Origin: CALOFP01 sp942492635
Lineage (GTDB): Bacteria; UBP6; UBA1177; CALOFP01
DNA length: 64,000 bases
Assembly: GCA_942492635.1 (NCBI GenBank)
Contig: CALOFP010000002.1
Location: 1,426,001-1,490,000, forward strand
Direction: 5' to 3'
In this document: piece by piece, positions 10,607 through 19,728 of the stretch
Numbering within the stretch: the stretch's first letter is position 1
How the letters are laid out: every line of letters starts with the position of its first letter
Notes under the pieces: generated by a model
What the model was told of the DNA's origin: nothing
Databases searched by the model: none
Seen by the model: only the letters and a program-made list of their open reading frames with translations
Program-made: the position numbers and the translations under genes

Positions 10607-13600
10607 ATGAAGAAGTCGGCCTCTTTTATAGCGATGTTGCTCATGTTGTTCACCATTTCCTGTGGTGAAAATTCTCGTACGAAAGTGGACCAGAGCGAGT
10701 TGTCCGACAGTAGCTCGAACGGTGAGTCGTCGGATGAGGGTTTTTATATTGATGAGGAGAACGAGTGCTCAAATAACGATGATTTCGTGGAAAAGATCGA
10801 AAGGGAAGATGATGATTTTGACAGGATTGAAGATTTAAAAACAGTGACGGAAATTCGTGGTTTTGTTCAGAAAGGACCCTTCAGTGAAGGTGCTCCGGTA
10901 ACACTGACAGTTTTGAAAAATGATATGGAGCCTGAGGGTCCGATCTATTCAAGTTCTGTGGATGATTCTTCAGGCGGTTACAGAATGAAAATCGAAAAAT
11001 CAGATTTATATGCGGATATTTCGGTAAAGGGACGTTACTTCAATGAGGTTGCTGGTAAAGTTTCAGAAAAGGAACTGCGGCTAAAGACGGTAACGGACAT
11101 TCACTTGGATACGATTGTAAATGTCAACCTGCTGACCACCCTTGAAAGCGAAAGAATTGAGTATCTCGTCAGAAACAAAGGCGTGACATTTGAAGATGCG
11201 AGAGAAAAGGCCCAAAGGGAGGTTCTCTCGCTGTTTCATATATATGAAAAGAACCTGAAACCGTCTCACCTTATGGATATTTCGAGGGGGGAAAACAGCG
11301 ACACGGTTCTTCTGGCGAGCTCTCTTTTTATGCAGGGCGAAGGTACGGCTGAAGACCTCGATGTGCTTTTACGGGAAGTTATGGGCGATATAAAAACCGA
11401 CGGTGTTCTCGATAATAAGTCGGTAAAAGAGAAGATTGTGAAAAATGCCCTTTATGTCTGCAGTAGAATTGATGAGATCGTTTCGAATCTCAAAAACTAC
11501 TACAAAGAGAGTGGAAAGAGTTCAGAGATTGCTTCATTTGCAGAATATTGCGATGCGGATGGGGACGACATTCCCGATAAGTATGAATTTTCTCTCGACT
11601 TCGAGCAGGTTGTAGAAGCCGATCCCAAAAGGAAATACGTTTCCGAGGGCCGGATCGTCGTTTTTCCGGACACCTATCCCGGAGGAGTTGCAAGAGTTGT
11701 GGAAGGAATGGGCACAATCCTTGTTAACGATGAGGATAGGGGTGAAAAAGCAGATCTGAAAAGCGGAGATGTTCTTAGAGTGGCGATGGTATCGCCGGAC
11801 GGATTCGGTGAAACAAAAACGGTGAAGATTGAAATATCCTATATGTCCCAGGGAAAGATCTCCGGGGAATTTTCTGTAACTACAAGATCGGATGAATACT
11901 TTACACTCCTTTTCGATCCATTAGTTGACTGTGAAATAGGCAGTGAACAGGTGTCTAACTCTCAGAGGGTTATTTTACCGCCCAATGTTGAGAAGGCTGC
12001 TGCAAAAATTGTAGAGGGTGAAGGAACAATCCTTGTAAATGATGAGATCAGGGGCAGTGAAACGTATGTTGAAAACGGTGATCTGGTAAAAATTAAAATA
12101 AAGGTGACTTGGGGTAGCTTGACGACCAGAAAAACAAAAATAGCGATAACATTTCTGGATGATATCAGAATAGAAGGCTCTTTTTCCGTAAAAGCAAGAT
12201 CAGAGTACTATTGCGCTCTGCTTTTCGACAGCATATCTGAAGCGGATCTTGATACGGAATATGTCTCTAACGGACAGGCTGTCGTGCTGTCCGAGAGAAT
12301 TGAAAAGGCAAAAGTGGTACTGGGATACGGAAAAGGATCTATTCTTGTGAATGATGCGGATGAGGGTTCTGAAGCCGACGTGAAGAATGGAGATATCGTA
12401 AAGATAAAAACAAGATCCCCAAAAAGGCACGATGAAAAATGGGGGACAACCGTTTCGATAAAATATGGATCGGCAACAGTGGGTGGAGGAAAATTTGATG
12501 TGAGAACCAGGAGAGAGACCTACTTTAAACTGGACTTTGACAATGTTGAGAATGCCGAACCGGGTAAAATTTATACATCAAACTCCCAGACTGTGATTTT
12601 GCCGGACAACATTCCGTCTGCTCAGATTTACAACGTTTTGGGTAACGGTACAATCCTTGTGAACGATGTGGAAGTGGCGGAAAACAGCACGGTAAAAAAC
12701 GGAGACCTAGTAAAGATCAGGCTGAGGGCATCCGAAAGTTTCAATGAGAGTCAATCCATGGCAATCGAGATAGGTTACATGGGAAATGTAAAGGTGTCGG
12801 GATCCTACTCCATCAGAACGGCGGAAGAAAAATGTACGGAAATAAAATTTAAAAATGTGGCGAATGCCGATTTAAACAGAGATTACACATCCGATCCATA
12901 TACGATAGTGTTGCCCGACAACCTTGCAGAGGCTCCGATGAAAATTAGTGAGGGTGCCGGTTCGATTTTGGTCAATGACCAGGTTCGAGGCAGTGAAACA
13001 ACAGTGAGAAGCGGTGATGTAGTAAGACTTCAAGTAACAACAGGCGATGAGTGGGGATTTTCATATTCTGCAACCGTGAGAATTACGTTTTCATTTTCAA
13101 GTTATATGAAGGGGCTGTTCAGCGCCACAACATCCCCATACGGATTTTCGAGGGCGACTGAATCTGCTCCGTTTTCAGCAAGGTTCGGTCATTCGACACT
13201 TGTCTTCAAGGATAAGCTCTGGGTAATAGGAGGACATGATTCAAACGGAAACGATAAAAACGATGTGTGGTACTCAGAGGACGGTCTTTTGTGGAAAGAG
13301 GCAACCTCTTCTGCCGCCTTTCCGGAGAGATTCAATCACTCCTCAGTTGTTTTCGATAACAAGATGTGGGTGATAGGCGGAGCCAGAGCGAGAGATGGTG
13401 AATACGCTTATCACCGATTTCGTGACGTATGGTACTCGGAAGATGGTGTCAATTGGGATGTTGCGACGGCTTCAGCACCGTTTTCATGGAGACAAAACCA
13501 CACGAGTGTTGTTTTTGACGGAAAAATATGGGTTATCGGCGGGGTAGGTCAAAGTTTTTTCCGTGATGTCTGGTACTCTGAAAACGGTTCTCATTGGGTA

Positions 13601-15190
13601 AAGTCAGTAAATGATACGGGATTTTACGCACAAAGGGACCATTGCAGTTTTGTTTTCGACGACAAGATGTGGATTGTTGCAGCATATCCCTATGAGATGA
13701 GCGGCAATAAATATAGTACGGTCGGGTATTCATCGGATGGCGTCTCATGGACTGAGGGAACAAGAACCGCGCCGTTTTTGCGAAGGGTGGGACTCTCCTG
13801 CCTGGTGTTTGACAAAAGGATGTGGGTAATCGGTGAACGGGACTTCTACGGTTATTCATCCGATGTCTGGTATTCGAAGGATGGTGTGAATTGGGTTGAA
13901 TTCTTGTCCGATCCCGGTTTCTCGGGAAGAAGATATTTTACAACCGCAGTCTTCAAAGACAGACTCTGGATTATCGGTGGGTTGAATGTTAATGCAGATA
14001 AGCCGTTGAACGACATCTGGTATTCGAATAAGGCCTTGTTTGATCTTCCATTTGAAAAGATCGAAAAAGCAGAGCTGAACTCAACATATCTTTCCAAAGA
14101 AATTGAAATAAAACTCCCGGAAGGAACGGATAGTGCGGAAGCGAAAATCCAAACTGAAAGCGGCATCATATTGGTAAACGGTGCAAAAAAGGGCACCGAA
14201 ACAAATATTAAGGATGGCGATATTGTCAGACTTGAGCTGAAAACCGGCTGGAAATGGAACTACAGATACAGTGCGGCGCTGAAGGTTTCCTATTCTGACA
14301 GGTCTGTTTCAGGTGAATTTGTAGTTGAAACAAAGAACCTTGTTGTTTGTAAGGATCCCGGGAGCCAACAGTTTTCAGGAAGGGATGACCACACGAGCGT
14401 GGTTTTCAAAGGCAAGATGTGGATTATCGGTGGCTACGATGAAAAAGCGAGAAACGATGTCTGGTCCTCTACTGACGGAAGAACCTGGGAAAAGGTAACT
14501 GAATCTGCCGAATTCAGCCCGAGATACGGACATTCATCTGTCGTTTTCGATGAAAAAATGTGGGTCATCGGAGGCGAGAGTGATGGTAAGAAAAACGATG
14601 TGTGGTATTCGGAGAATGGAAAGACTTGGATTCTTAAGAGCGATTCGGCACCCTTCTATAAGAGGAAACATCACGTCACTCTGGCTTTCGACAACAAACT
14701 GTGGGTTATCGGTGGAGACAGCGGAAACAAGAAGAACGATGTGTGGTACACCGAAGACGGAACAACTTGGATAGAAGCCACATCCGCAGCAGGCTTTTCG
14801 GCCAGATCGAATCATACAGCCGTTGTTTTCGATAACAGAATGTGGGTAATAGGCGGTGCTGACGGATCGATGAAAAACGATGTGTGGCATTCCGAAGACG
14901 GAATTACCTGGATAGAGGCCAAGGACTCGGCAGCTTTTTCACCGAGAAGTGGACACAGCAGTGCTGTCTACAGCGGAAAAATGTGGGTAGTCGGAGGCGT
15001 GGGTCAAAGCGACCTGTGGTACTCGAAAAACGGAATGGAATGGCATGAGGTAAAATCAGAAAACTCTTTTGGTAACATATCGAACCACACAAGCCTTGTG
15101 TTTAATGGAAAACTGTGGATCATGGGCGGGTATAACGGTGAGAACCGCACCAATGAAATATGGTACACAGAGCCGGAATCGCTTCAGTAA
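10607..15190 (+). CDS. Giant kelch-propeller lipoprotein, copy 3
   Basis: A 1527-residue third paralogue. The frame is open 27 codons further upstream, but the ATG at 10607 follows a CGGAGG site and starts a proper lipoprotein signal peptide (MKKSASFIAMLLMLFTISC, Cys19), so it is chosen. The N-terminal RGFVQKGPF domain covers about 80-325. Five LVND/GD modules occupy about 330-844, a six-bladed propeller 845-1141, a sixth module 1142-1245 and a second six-bladed propeller 1246-1527. Blades here are the most regular of the family, with strings such as KMWVIGG and NDVWYSEDG. Having one module more than copy 1, it shows that modules are gained or lost as units. Only 87 bases separate it from copy 2, so co-transcription is likely. 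Confidence 0.88.
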   Translation: MKKSASFIAMLLMLFTISCGENSRTKVDQSELSDSSSNGESSDEGFYIDEENECSNNDDFVEKIEREDDDFDRIEDLKTVTEIRGFVQKGPFSEGAPVTLTVLKNDMEPEGPIYSSSVDDSSGGYRMKIEKSDLYADISVKGRYFNEVAGKVSEKELRLKTVTDIHLDTIVNVNLLTTLESERIEYLVRNKGVTFEDAREKAQREVLSLFHIYEKNLKPSHLMDISRGENSDTVLLASSLFMQGEGTAEDLDVLLREVMGDIKTDGVLDNKSVKEKIVKNALYVCSRIDEIVSNLKNYYKESGKSSEIASFAEYCDADGDDIPDKYEFSLDFEQVVEADPKRKYVSEGRIVVFPDTYPGGVARVVEGMGTILVNDEDRGEKADLKSGDVLRVAMVSPDGFGETKTVKIEISYMSQGKISGEFSVTTRSDEYFTLLFDPLVDCEIGSEQVSNSQRVILPPNVEKAAAKIVEGEGTILVNDEIRGSETYVENGDLVKIKIKVTWGSLTTRKTKIAITFLDDIRIEGSFSVKARSEYYCALLFDSISEADLDTEYVSNGQAVVLSERIEKAKVVLGYGKGSILVNDADEGSEADVKNGDIVKIKTRSPKRHDEKWGTTVSIKYGSATVGGGKFDVRTRRETYFKLDFDNVENAEPGKIYTSNSQTVILPDNIPSAQIYNVLGNGTILVNDVEVAENSTVKNGDLVKIRLRASESFNESQSMAIEIGYMGNVKVSGSYSIRTAEEKCTEIKFKNVANADLNRDYTSDPYTIVLPDNLAEAPMKISEGAGSILVNDQVRGSETTVRSGDVVRLQVTTGDEWGFSYSATVRITFSFSSYMKGLFSATTSPYGFSRATESAPFSARFGHSTLVFKDKLWVIGGHDSNGNDKNDVWYSEDGLLWKEATSSAAFPERFNHSSVVFDNKMWVIGGARARDGEYAYHRFRDVWYSEDGVNWDVATASAPFSWRQNHTSVVFDGKIWVIGGVGQSFFRDVWYSENGSHWVKSVNDTGFYAQRDHCSFVFDDKMWIVAAYPYEMSGNKYSTVGYSSDGVSWTEGTRTAPFLRRVGLSCLVFDKRMWVIGERDFYGYSSDVWYSKDGVNWVEFLSDPGFSGRRYFTTAVFKDRLWIIGGLNVNADKPLNDIWYSNKALFDLPFEKIEKAELNSTYLSKEIEIKLPEGTDSAEAKIQTESGIILVNGAKKGTETNIKDGDIVRLELKTGWKWNYRYSAALKVSYSDRSVSGEFVVETKNLVVCKDPGSQQFSGRDDHTSVVFKGKMWIIGGYDEKARNDVWSSTDGRTWEKVTESAEFSPRYGHSSVVFDEKMWVIGGESDGKKNDVWYSENGKTWILKSDSAPFYKRKHHVTLAFDNKLWVIGGDSGNKKNDVWYTEDGTTWIEATSAAGFSARSNHTAVVFDNRMWVIGGADGSMKNDVWHSEDGITWIEAKDSAAFSPRSGHSSAVYSGKMWVVGGVGQSDLWYSKNGMEWHEVKSENSFGNISNHTSLVFNGKLWIMGGYNGENRTNEIWYTEPESLQ

Positions 15191-15848
15191 AAAATCGGAC
15201 CACGAAATCCTAGCCGACTCCGATCACAAATCCTCTACATTGAAAAATGGTAAAACGCCCGTAGGAAAATCAATAGGCTTTCTGATGTCTTTATTCGCAG
15301 AGACAATTTAACTATCGGTAATATCCATAACACAACAGTGGGAGTGTTGCACTTGTTTAACGGAGAGTAAAATTAATAGATCGGAAACACACACTCTATT
15401 TTCCTGGAGCAAATAGGAGAAAAGTTTACGTGAAACGGATTCCGGGTAATAAGGAAACGTAGGAGGGACATTATAAGTAAAAATTCTAAAGATTGCAGGT
15501 TAGCAGAACCTGTAAAGTCTTTTCCAATTCAGATCGAGTTCTGATTCTCACAGCAAACGAATAATCTGGCCAACCCAACCGTCAAAATCATGCGAAAATA
15601 AATATCACAGCTTTAAGAGCGACTCTATTTGAGAAATTTAAAATGCGGGGAGAGAAATACCGGTTGCTTGGACAGGAATATTCTGTTTTTGACATCTGCA
15701 CAGCAGCTATTTTCAAAACAATCATTAATATCGTGTTTTTTATATTGGATGAATCGGGCGATATGATTTTTTTCAGGTTCAATTGAAACAGTATCTGGAA
15801 ATTTTTTATTTATGAAGATTTCAAGCAAAAACGTCTAACGCTCATTTT
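15191..15848. other. Long non-coding spacer between convergent genes
   Basis: The third giant lipoprotein (+) and the MFS gene (-) converge across 658 bases. I see no gene with a ribosome-binding site, no strong terminator and no obvious repeat; there is a weak CAGGTT/AACCTG inverted repeat near 15496-15512. Confidence 0.5.
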
Positions 15849-17024
15849 TTACTGAGTTATCTCCCTTCTTTTGGTGAAGGAATTGATTTTCATGATCGCG
15901 GGAATGGAGAGAAACGGGGTAATGGAGATCACCCAGTAGGTTTTTTCGAGAGTGAAGATGTCGCCGAGGACTCCGAGTCCGAGGACGGCGAGGGATTGGA
16001 GAAAGAAGCTGAGGGTCATGTAGATGCTGTTGACGAATGCGGGACTCTCTTTTCCCTCCTCCTGGACTATCGCGAGTATGACGGGGCCTGTCGCAAAGAG
16101 TACGAATCCGAGGGGGATGAGCGTCATGGTGGCGAGAAATCCGTCGAGGGAGAGAAACAGCCACATGAGAAGCGGTGTGGCGAGGGCGACGATGTAGAGT
16201 GTTTTCACTTTACCGATTCTGTCGGAGAGAATTCCCCAGAGGAATGTACCTGCGGCTCCGGCTCCCTGAATTACCGCAAGGGAAATTCCCGCCGATACGA
16301 GATCGGTTCCCGAACTGGTCAGGTAGGTCGGAAGGAACGTTGTCACCGCCCCTTTGAGCAGTCCGCGGAAGAGTGAGAAGAATCCGAGGGCAATGAAAAA
16401 GGGTAAAAACTTTTTCATAATACCTTTTACATTATTCTGCGGTCTTTTCTTTTTTGAAAATGTAGCTGAAACCGATTCCTTTCGCAGTTTGAAGAATAGA
16501 AAAATCGATGTAATTAATCCTAACGGAATAAGGATCCATGTCTTGCCAAGTCCGAAATTTGAAACAACGAAGAGAATGATCAGGGGGCTGAGAGTTCTGG
16601 CCGCCTCGCCGCCGGTCATGTAGAAGCTCATGCCGGTACCGGTTCTCTCTCCGGAGTAATGACGCATCACCACAGGTCCGGGAACGTGGAAAAAGCTTGA
16701 GCCGATTCCCATGAGAATCAGGAGAAAGAGAAGGGTTGCATAGTTGGGGGCAACACCTAAAAGGCTCATTGCGATTGCGGTTATGGTCGGCGCGGAGATG
16801 AGGAAAAAGTTGAATCCCAGACGGTCGGCGAGAAGGCCGATGAAGGGATTCAGCAGGGACGGAAGTCTTCCCCCGACGGAAAGAAGCCCGGCTAGAGAGT
16901 AGGAGATAGAGAGTTTTTCAATAAGAAGAGGGAGCAGGGGCGATAGGAAGGAGGTGTAGATGTCGTGCATGAAATGTGCGAAACTGAAAAACAGCACATT
17001 TGACAGTTGAAAACGTTTTTTCAT
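15849..17024 (-). CDS. MFS transporter, fosmidomycin-resistance (Fsr)-like
   Basis: A 391-residue major facilitator superfamily permease with about twelve hydrophobic segments, predicted in the inner membrane. The N-terminal HFMHDIYTSFLSPLLPLL and the central SSFFHVPGPVVMRHYSGERT and MTGGEAARTLSPL stretches resemble the Fsr branch of exporters, where the equivalent motif reads 'FHP...GNAG..LGP'. The family normally exports small drugs or metabolites by proton antiport; the substrate here cannot be told. The ATG has a GGAG ribosome-binding site. It is a single-gene unit, opposite to its neighbours. Confidence 0.85.
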   Translation of the reverse strand: MKKRFQLSNVLFFSFAHFMHDIYTSFLSPLLPLLIEKLSISYSLAGLLSVGGRLPSLLNPFIGLLADRLGFNFFLISAPTITAIAMSLLGVAPNYATLLFLLILMGIGSSFFHVPGPVVMRHYSGERTGTGMSFYMTGGEAARTLSPLIILFVVSNFGLGKTWILIPLGLITSIFLFFKLRKESVSATFSKKKRPQNNVKGIMKKFLPFFIALGFFSLFRGLLKGAVTTFLPTYLTSSGTDLVSAGISLAVIQGAGAAGTFLWGILSDRIGKVKTLYIVALATPLLMWLFLSLDGFLATMTLIPLGFVLFATGPVILAIVQEEGKESPAFVNSIYMTLSFFLQSLAVLGLGVLGDIFTLEKTYWVISITPFLSIPAIMKINSFTKRREITQ

Positions 17025-17533
17025 AGTAACTCCATAAAACAGTATCGCTATAGTGCTAACGGAAAAAAAAACAAAGTAAAGAAAACAGCCACGAAAAACA
17101 GCGAAAGTTGAAAGATTTAACCACGAACCACGCGAACAATTGCGAACAGGGAGAAAGATTTAACCACGAACCACGCGAACAATCGCGAACAGGGAGAAAG
17201 ATTTAACCACGAACCACGCGAACAATCGCGAACAGGGAAAAAGATTGGACCGCGAAAAATTCGGTTGTTAACTACATTGGTAAAATGGTGATGTCGGTAT
17301 TTTAAGGAGTAGGGGGCAATCCTTGGTCTTCTTCCGTTCGTGTATGTTTACGGCTGATAGTTTTCTTTTCTGTAAAGAAAAACACCGTCCCAAGCTGTTG
17401 TTCGGGTGTTCGATAATGTTAAGTCTCGAATTTGTTTTCTTTTTCCCCTTTTCGCGGTTTTTGGTGTTTTGATGGTTGATTTTCTGCGTTTTTCTCTGCA
17501 ATCTAATTCTTTTCAATTTTTTCGTGGTTGGAT
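17025..17533. other. Divergent intergenic region holding a tandem repeat
   Basis: This lies between the divergent MFS and M20 genes. It contains the 43-base tandem repeats listed separately and, at about 17440-17530 read on the minus strand, an AT-rich stretch of 'accgcgaaaa' and 'accacgaaaa' phrases that looks like a decayed, inverted relative of them. No gene is seen. Confidence 0.55.
17111..17248. repeat. Tandem 43-bp repeat, three full copies plus a partial one
   Basis: Units start at 17111, 17154 and 17197, with a truncated fourth at 17240. Each reads AAAGATTTAACCACGAACC, then ACGCGAACAATCGCGAACAG, then GGAG. The units differ by single bases only (TTGCG versus TCGCG), so the expansion is recent. 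It is not CRISPR because there are no unique spacers. Function is unknown. Confidence 0.9.
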
Positions 17534-17562
17534 TTGACAAACATGTTCGATTTGGATAAACT
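17534..17562 (+). promoter_or_regulatory. Predicted sigma70-type promoter of the M20 gene
   Basis: TTGACA at 17534-17539 is separated by 17 bases from TAAACT at 17557-17562. The predicted transcript starts a few bases before the GGAGG site and ATG at 17587. Confidence 0.6.
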
Positions 17563-17586
17563 CCATCCAAAATGGAGGTCTTTAGG

Positions 17587-18723
17587 ATGAATAAAAAGAA
17601 GCTTTTTTCGTTGAGAGAAACACTTCACAGAAATCCGGAAACGGCATTTAACGAGTTTAAAACACAGGAGATTCTCCTTAATTTTATCAGTGAGACGATT
17701 GAGGGCAAGTCCGGCTTTGTTTTAAAAAAGCCTTTTAAGACGTCTGTCGTTATTGAATACAGGGGAGCGGTTAACGCTCCCTTTTTTTTGTTCAGGGCGG
17801 ACATGGACGCGCTTTCGATACGGGAGCCGGAGTGTAATCCTGTTGTCTCGACTAACGGGAATATGCACGCGTGCGGTCACGATATTCACATGACGGTGTT
17901 GTGCGGTCTTCTGGCTCACGTTGCCGAAACTCTTCCGGAAAAGAACATTCTCTTCCTCTTCCAGCCCGGAGAGGAGGGTGCCGGCGGCGCAAAGATGATG
18001 CTTGAGCAGGGGATTTTCGACCAATACGACATCTCAAGGGCTTTCGCTCTTCATGTTACGGATGATTACATGCTGGGCGAGGTGGCAAGCAATTCGAGTG
18101 TTCTTTTTGCCATGCCGAGGGAGGTGGACATAACTTTCGAGGGAAAATCTTCACACGCCGCTTTCCCCCAGAGGGGCAACGACGCCATTTCGATGGCCGC
18201 CCACTTCCTGGCGACGGTTAATCTGGCAATTGCAAAAGGTACCGATCCTATGAAGCCGTACCTTTTCCATACGGGAAAGATTGAGGGCGGAGACGCGAGA
18301 AATATCGCTGCATCCTGCTGCAATCTCTACGGAACTATGCGGGCTCTCGATGTGGAGACAATGGAGACCGGCTGCGAAATCGTAAGAAGGCATGTGGAAT
18401 CCTCGGCTGAGCTTTTCGGTGGAAAGGGCGAGCTGAAGATTCTAGGAGAGTTCATTCCGGTGAAAAATTCTCCGGATCTCTATTCGACCTTTAATAAATG
18501 CGCCGAATCAACGGGTCTCAGGACGGTTGAGGCTCCCACAAAGCTGGTGGGGGAGGATTTCGGTTTCTTTTCGCAGAGGTATCCGTCCCTCATGTTCTGG
18601 CTTGGAACACGAAAAGAGGATGAAGAAGGAATTTCACTTCACAATCCCAAATATTATCCGGGGGATAGTGTAATTTCTCTGGGGGTTGAAATGATGGCTT
18701 CACTGCTCTCGGAGTGTTGGTGA
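17587..18723 (+). CDS. M20-family amidohydrolase (aminoacylase/peptidase)
   Basis: A 378-residue zinc-type hydrolase of the M20D amidohydrolase group, which remove acyl groups from amino acids or peptides. Visible motifs are HRNPETAF near the N-terminus, RADMDAL, MHACGHD (His98, Asp99 metal ligands), FQPGEEGAGGAKMM with the catalytic Glu pair, and VGEDFGFF near the C-terminus. The length is typical of the family, and with no signal peptide it should be cytoplasmic. The ATG at 17587 sits 8 bases after GGAGG; an ATG five codons earlier overlaps that site. The substrate is unknown. It stands alone behind its own promoter. Confidence 0.9.
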   Translation: MNKKKLFSLRETLHRNPETAFNEFKTQEILLNFISETIEGKSGFVLKKPFKTSVVIEYRGAVNAPFFLFRADMDALSIREPECNPVVSTNGNMHACGHDIHMTVLCGLLAHVAETLPEKNILFLFQPGEEGAGGAKMMLEQGIFDQYDISRAFALHVTDDYMLGEVASNSSVLFAMPREVDITFEGKSSHAAFPQRGNDAISMAAHFLATVNLAIAKGTDPMKPYLFHTGKIEGGDARNIAASCCNLYGTMRALDVETMETGCEIVRRHVESSAELFGGKGELKILGEFIPVKNSPDLYSTFNKCAESTGLRTVEAPTKLVGEDFGFFSQRYPSLMFWLGTRKEDEEGISLHNPKYYPGDSVISLGVEMMASLLSECW

Positions 18724-18738
18724 ATGAGTATTATTTTT

Positions 18739-18767
18739 TTGACTTCAGACGTTATTTTTGATAGAAC
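18739..18767 (+). promoter_or_regulatory. Predicted promoter of the pyrimidine cluster
   Basis: TTGACT at 18739-18744, 17 bases, then TAGAAC at 18762-18767 with an extended TG one base upstream. It lies just before the small membrane-protein gene that leads into pyrR. No PyrR-type attenuator hairpin pair fits in the 30-base leader. Confidence 0.45.
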
Positions 18768-18796
18768 AAGGCTATGTCAATTATTAAGGTGAAATC

Positions 18797-19135
18797 GTGA
18801 ACTTTAAAAACATCCTTAAAATTGCTGTATTTGTATTAATTGTCTATGTGGGGGTGGAGTACGCCCTGCCACACTATCGTCGATATTCTCTTTCGATCGA
18901 TATGAAGGTGATGGCCAACTTCGCCCTGAAAAACGACGAGGATCTTACAAAGCAGAAGATACGCATGATTCTAAAAGAAAACGAATGGAAATTCGAACCC
19001 GATGATTTCTTTATCCGCCGAGAGGAGGGCAGAGTCTCCATCTCAATCGAATATACCGATGAGGTTGTGCTGTTCGGCCGTCCGGTGGATACACTCGATT
19101 TTAATCTGGTAGTTACTTCAAAAGAGAAGTACTGA
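18797..19135 (+). CDS. Small membrane-anchored protein of unknown function
   Basis: A 112-residue protein starting at GTG, preceded by AAGGTG. One N-terminal transmembrane helix (about residues 5-22, ILKIAVFVLIVYVGVEYAL) is followed by a soluble domain of alternating charged and hydrophobic segments with short strands (VSISIEY, DFNLVV). The overall shape resembles the DUF4845-type single-helix proteins, but I cannot confirm membership. Only 20 bases separate its stop from the pyrR start, so it is probably co-transcribed with the pyrimidine genes; a functional link to them is not evident. Confidence 0.75.
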   Translation: MNFKNILKIAVFVLIVYVGVEYALPHYRRYSLSIDMKVMANFALKNDEDLTKQKIRMILKENEWKFEPDDFFIRREEGRVSISIEYTDEVVLFGRPVDTLDFNLVVTSKEKY

Positions 19136-19155
19136 AACAGTGCAGGAGGTAGTAC

Positions 19156-19710
19156 TTGAAGAGAAAGGGGATCAAGATCAAGGAGGTCCTGCTCGGACCG
19201 TCCGAGATGGAAAAAACCATCAACAGGTTGGTCAGCGAGCTGATTGAAAAGGTTGGTGAAAGGAAGAATGTCGCGATCGTGGGCATCAGAACCCGCGGCG
19301 AGTATATTGCAAAGAGAATTGTTAAAAAAATCAAGGAGATTGAGAATGTCGACGTAACTTCGGGAACTGTCGACATTACACTCTACAGGGATGATTTTTT
19401 CAAGAGTCTCGCATCCCCGAAAATCGGACCGAGCGACTTCAGTTTCGATGTCGACGACTACCACATAGTGCTGGTGGATGATGTGCTCTATTCTGGCCGT
19501 ACCGTTCGCGCCGCCATAGATGCGATAATGGACTACGGTCGTCCCAAATCCATCATGCTCGCCGCTCTTGTAGATCGCGGGCACAGGGAACTTCCGATTC
19601 AACCCGACTTTGTAGGAAAGGTTGTCCCCACAACAACGGAAGAGGCTGTCGCCGTCTATCTCGAGGAGACCGACGGAGAGGACAAGGTTGTACTTGGAGT
19701 TAAAGGTTAA
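19156..19710 (+). CDS. pyrR: PyrR bifunctional regulator / uracil phosphoribosyltransferase
   Basis: A 184-residue PRTase-fold protein. The PRPP-binding loop reads VLVDDVLYSGRTVRAA, and the PyrR signatures GIRTRGEYIAKRI, TLYRDDFF and LVDRGHRELPI are all present. PyrR proteins bind pyr mRNA or act as uracil phosphoribosyltransferases; here the gene directly precedes pyrB and pyrC, the classical arrangement. The start is a TTG five bases after a strong GGAGGT site; no ATG exists nearby in frame. No binding loop/attenuator is apparent upstream, so whether it regulates RNA here is open. Confidence 0.95.
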   Translation: MKRKGIKIKEVLLGPSEMEKTINRLVSELIEKVGERKNVAIVGIRTRGEYIAKRIVKKIKEIENVDVTSGTVDITLYRDDFFKSLASPKIGPSDFSFDVDDYHIVLVDDVLYSGRTVRAAIDAIMDYGRPKSIMLAALVDRGHRELPIQPDFVGKVVPTTTEEAVAVYLEETDGEDKVVLGVKG

Positions 19711-19728
19711 GAGAGGAGAGATAAGGGT

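Noticed and set aside
2767..15190. Kelch lipoproteins as galactose oxidase-like enzymes
   Set aside because: No copper-ligand or radical Cys-Tyr pattern is visible; the propellers have six regular blades and look like binding domains.
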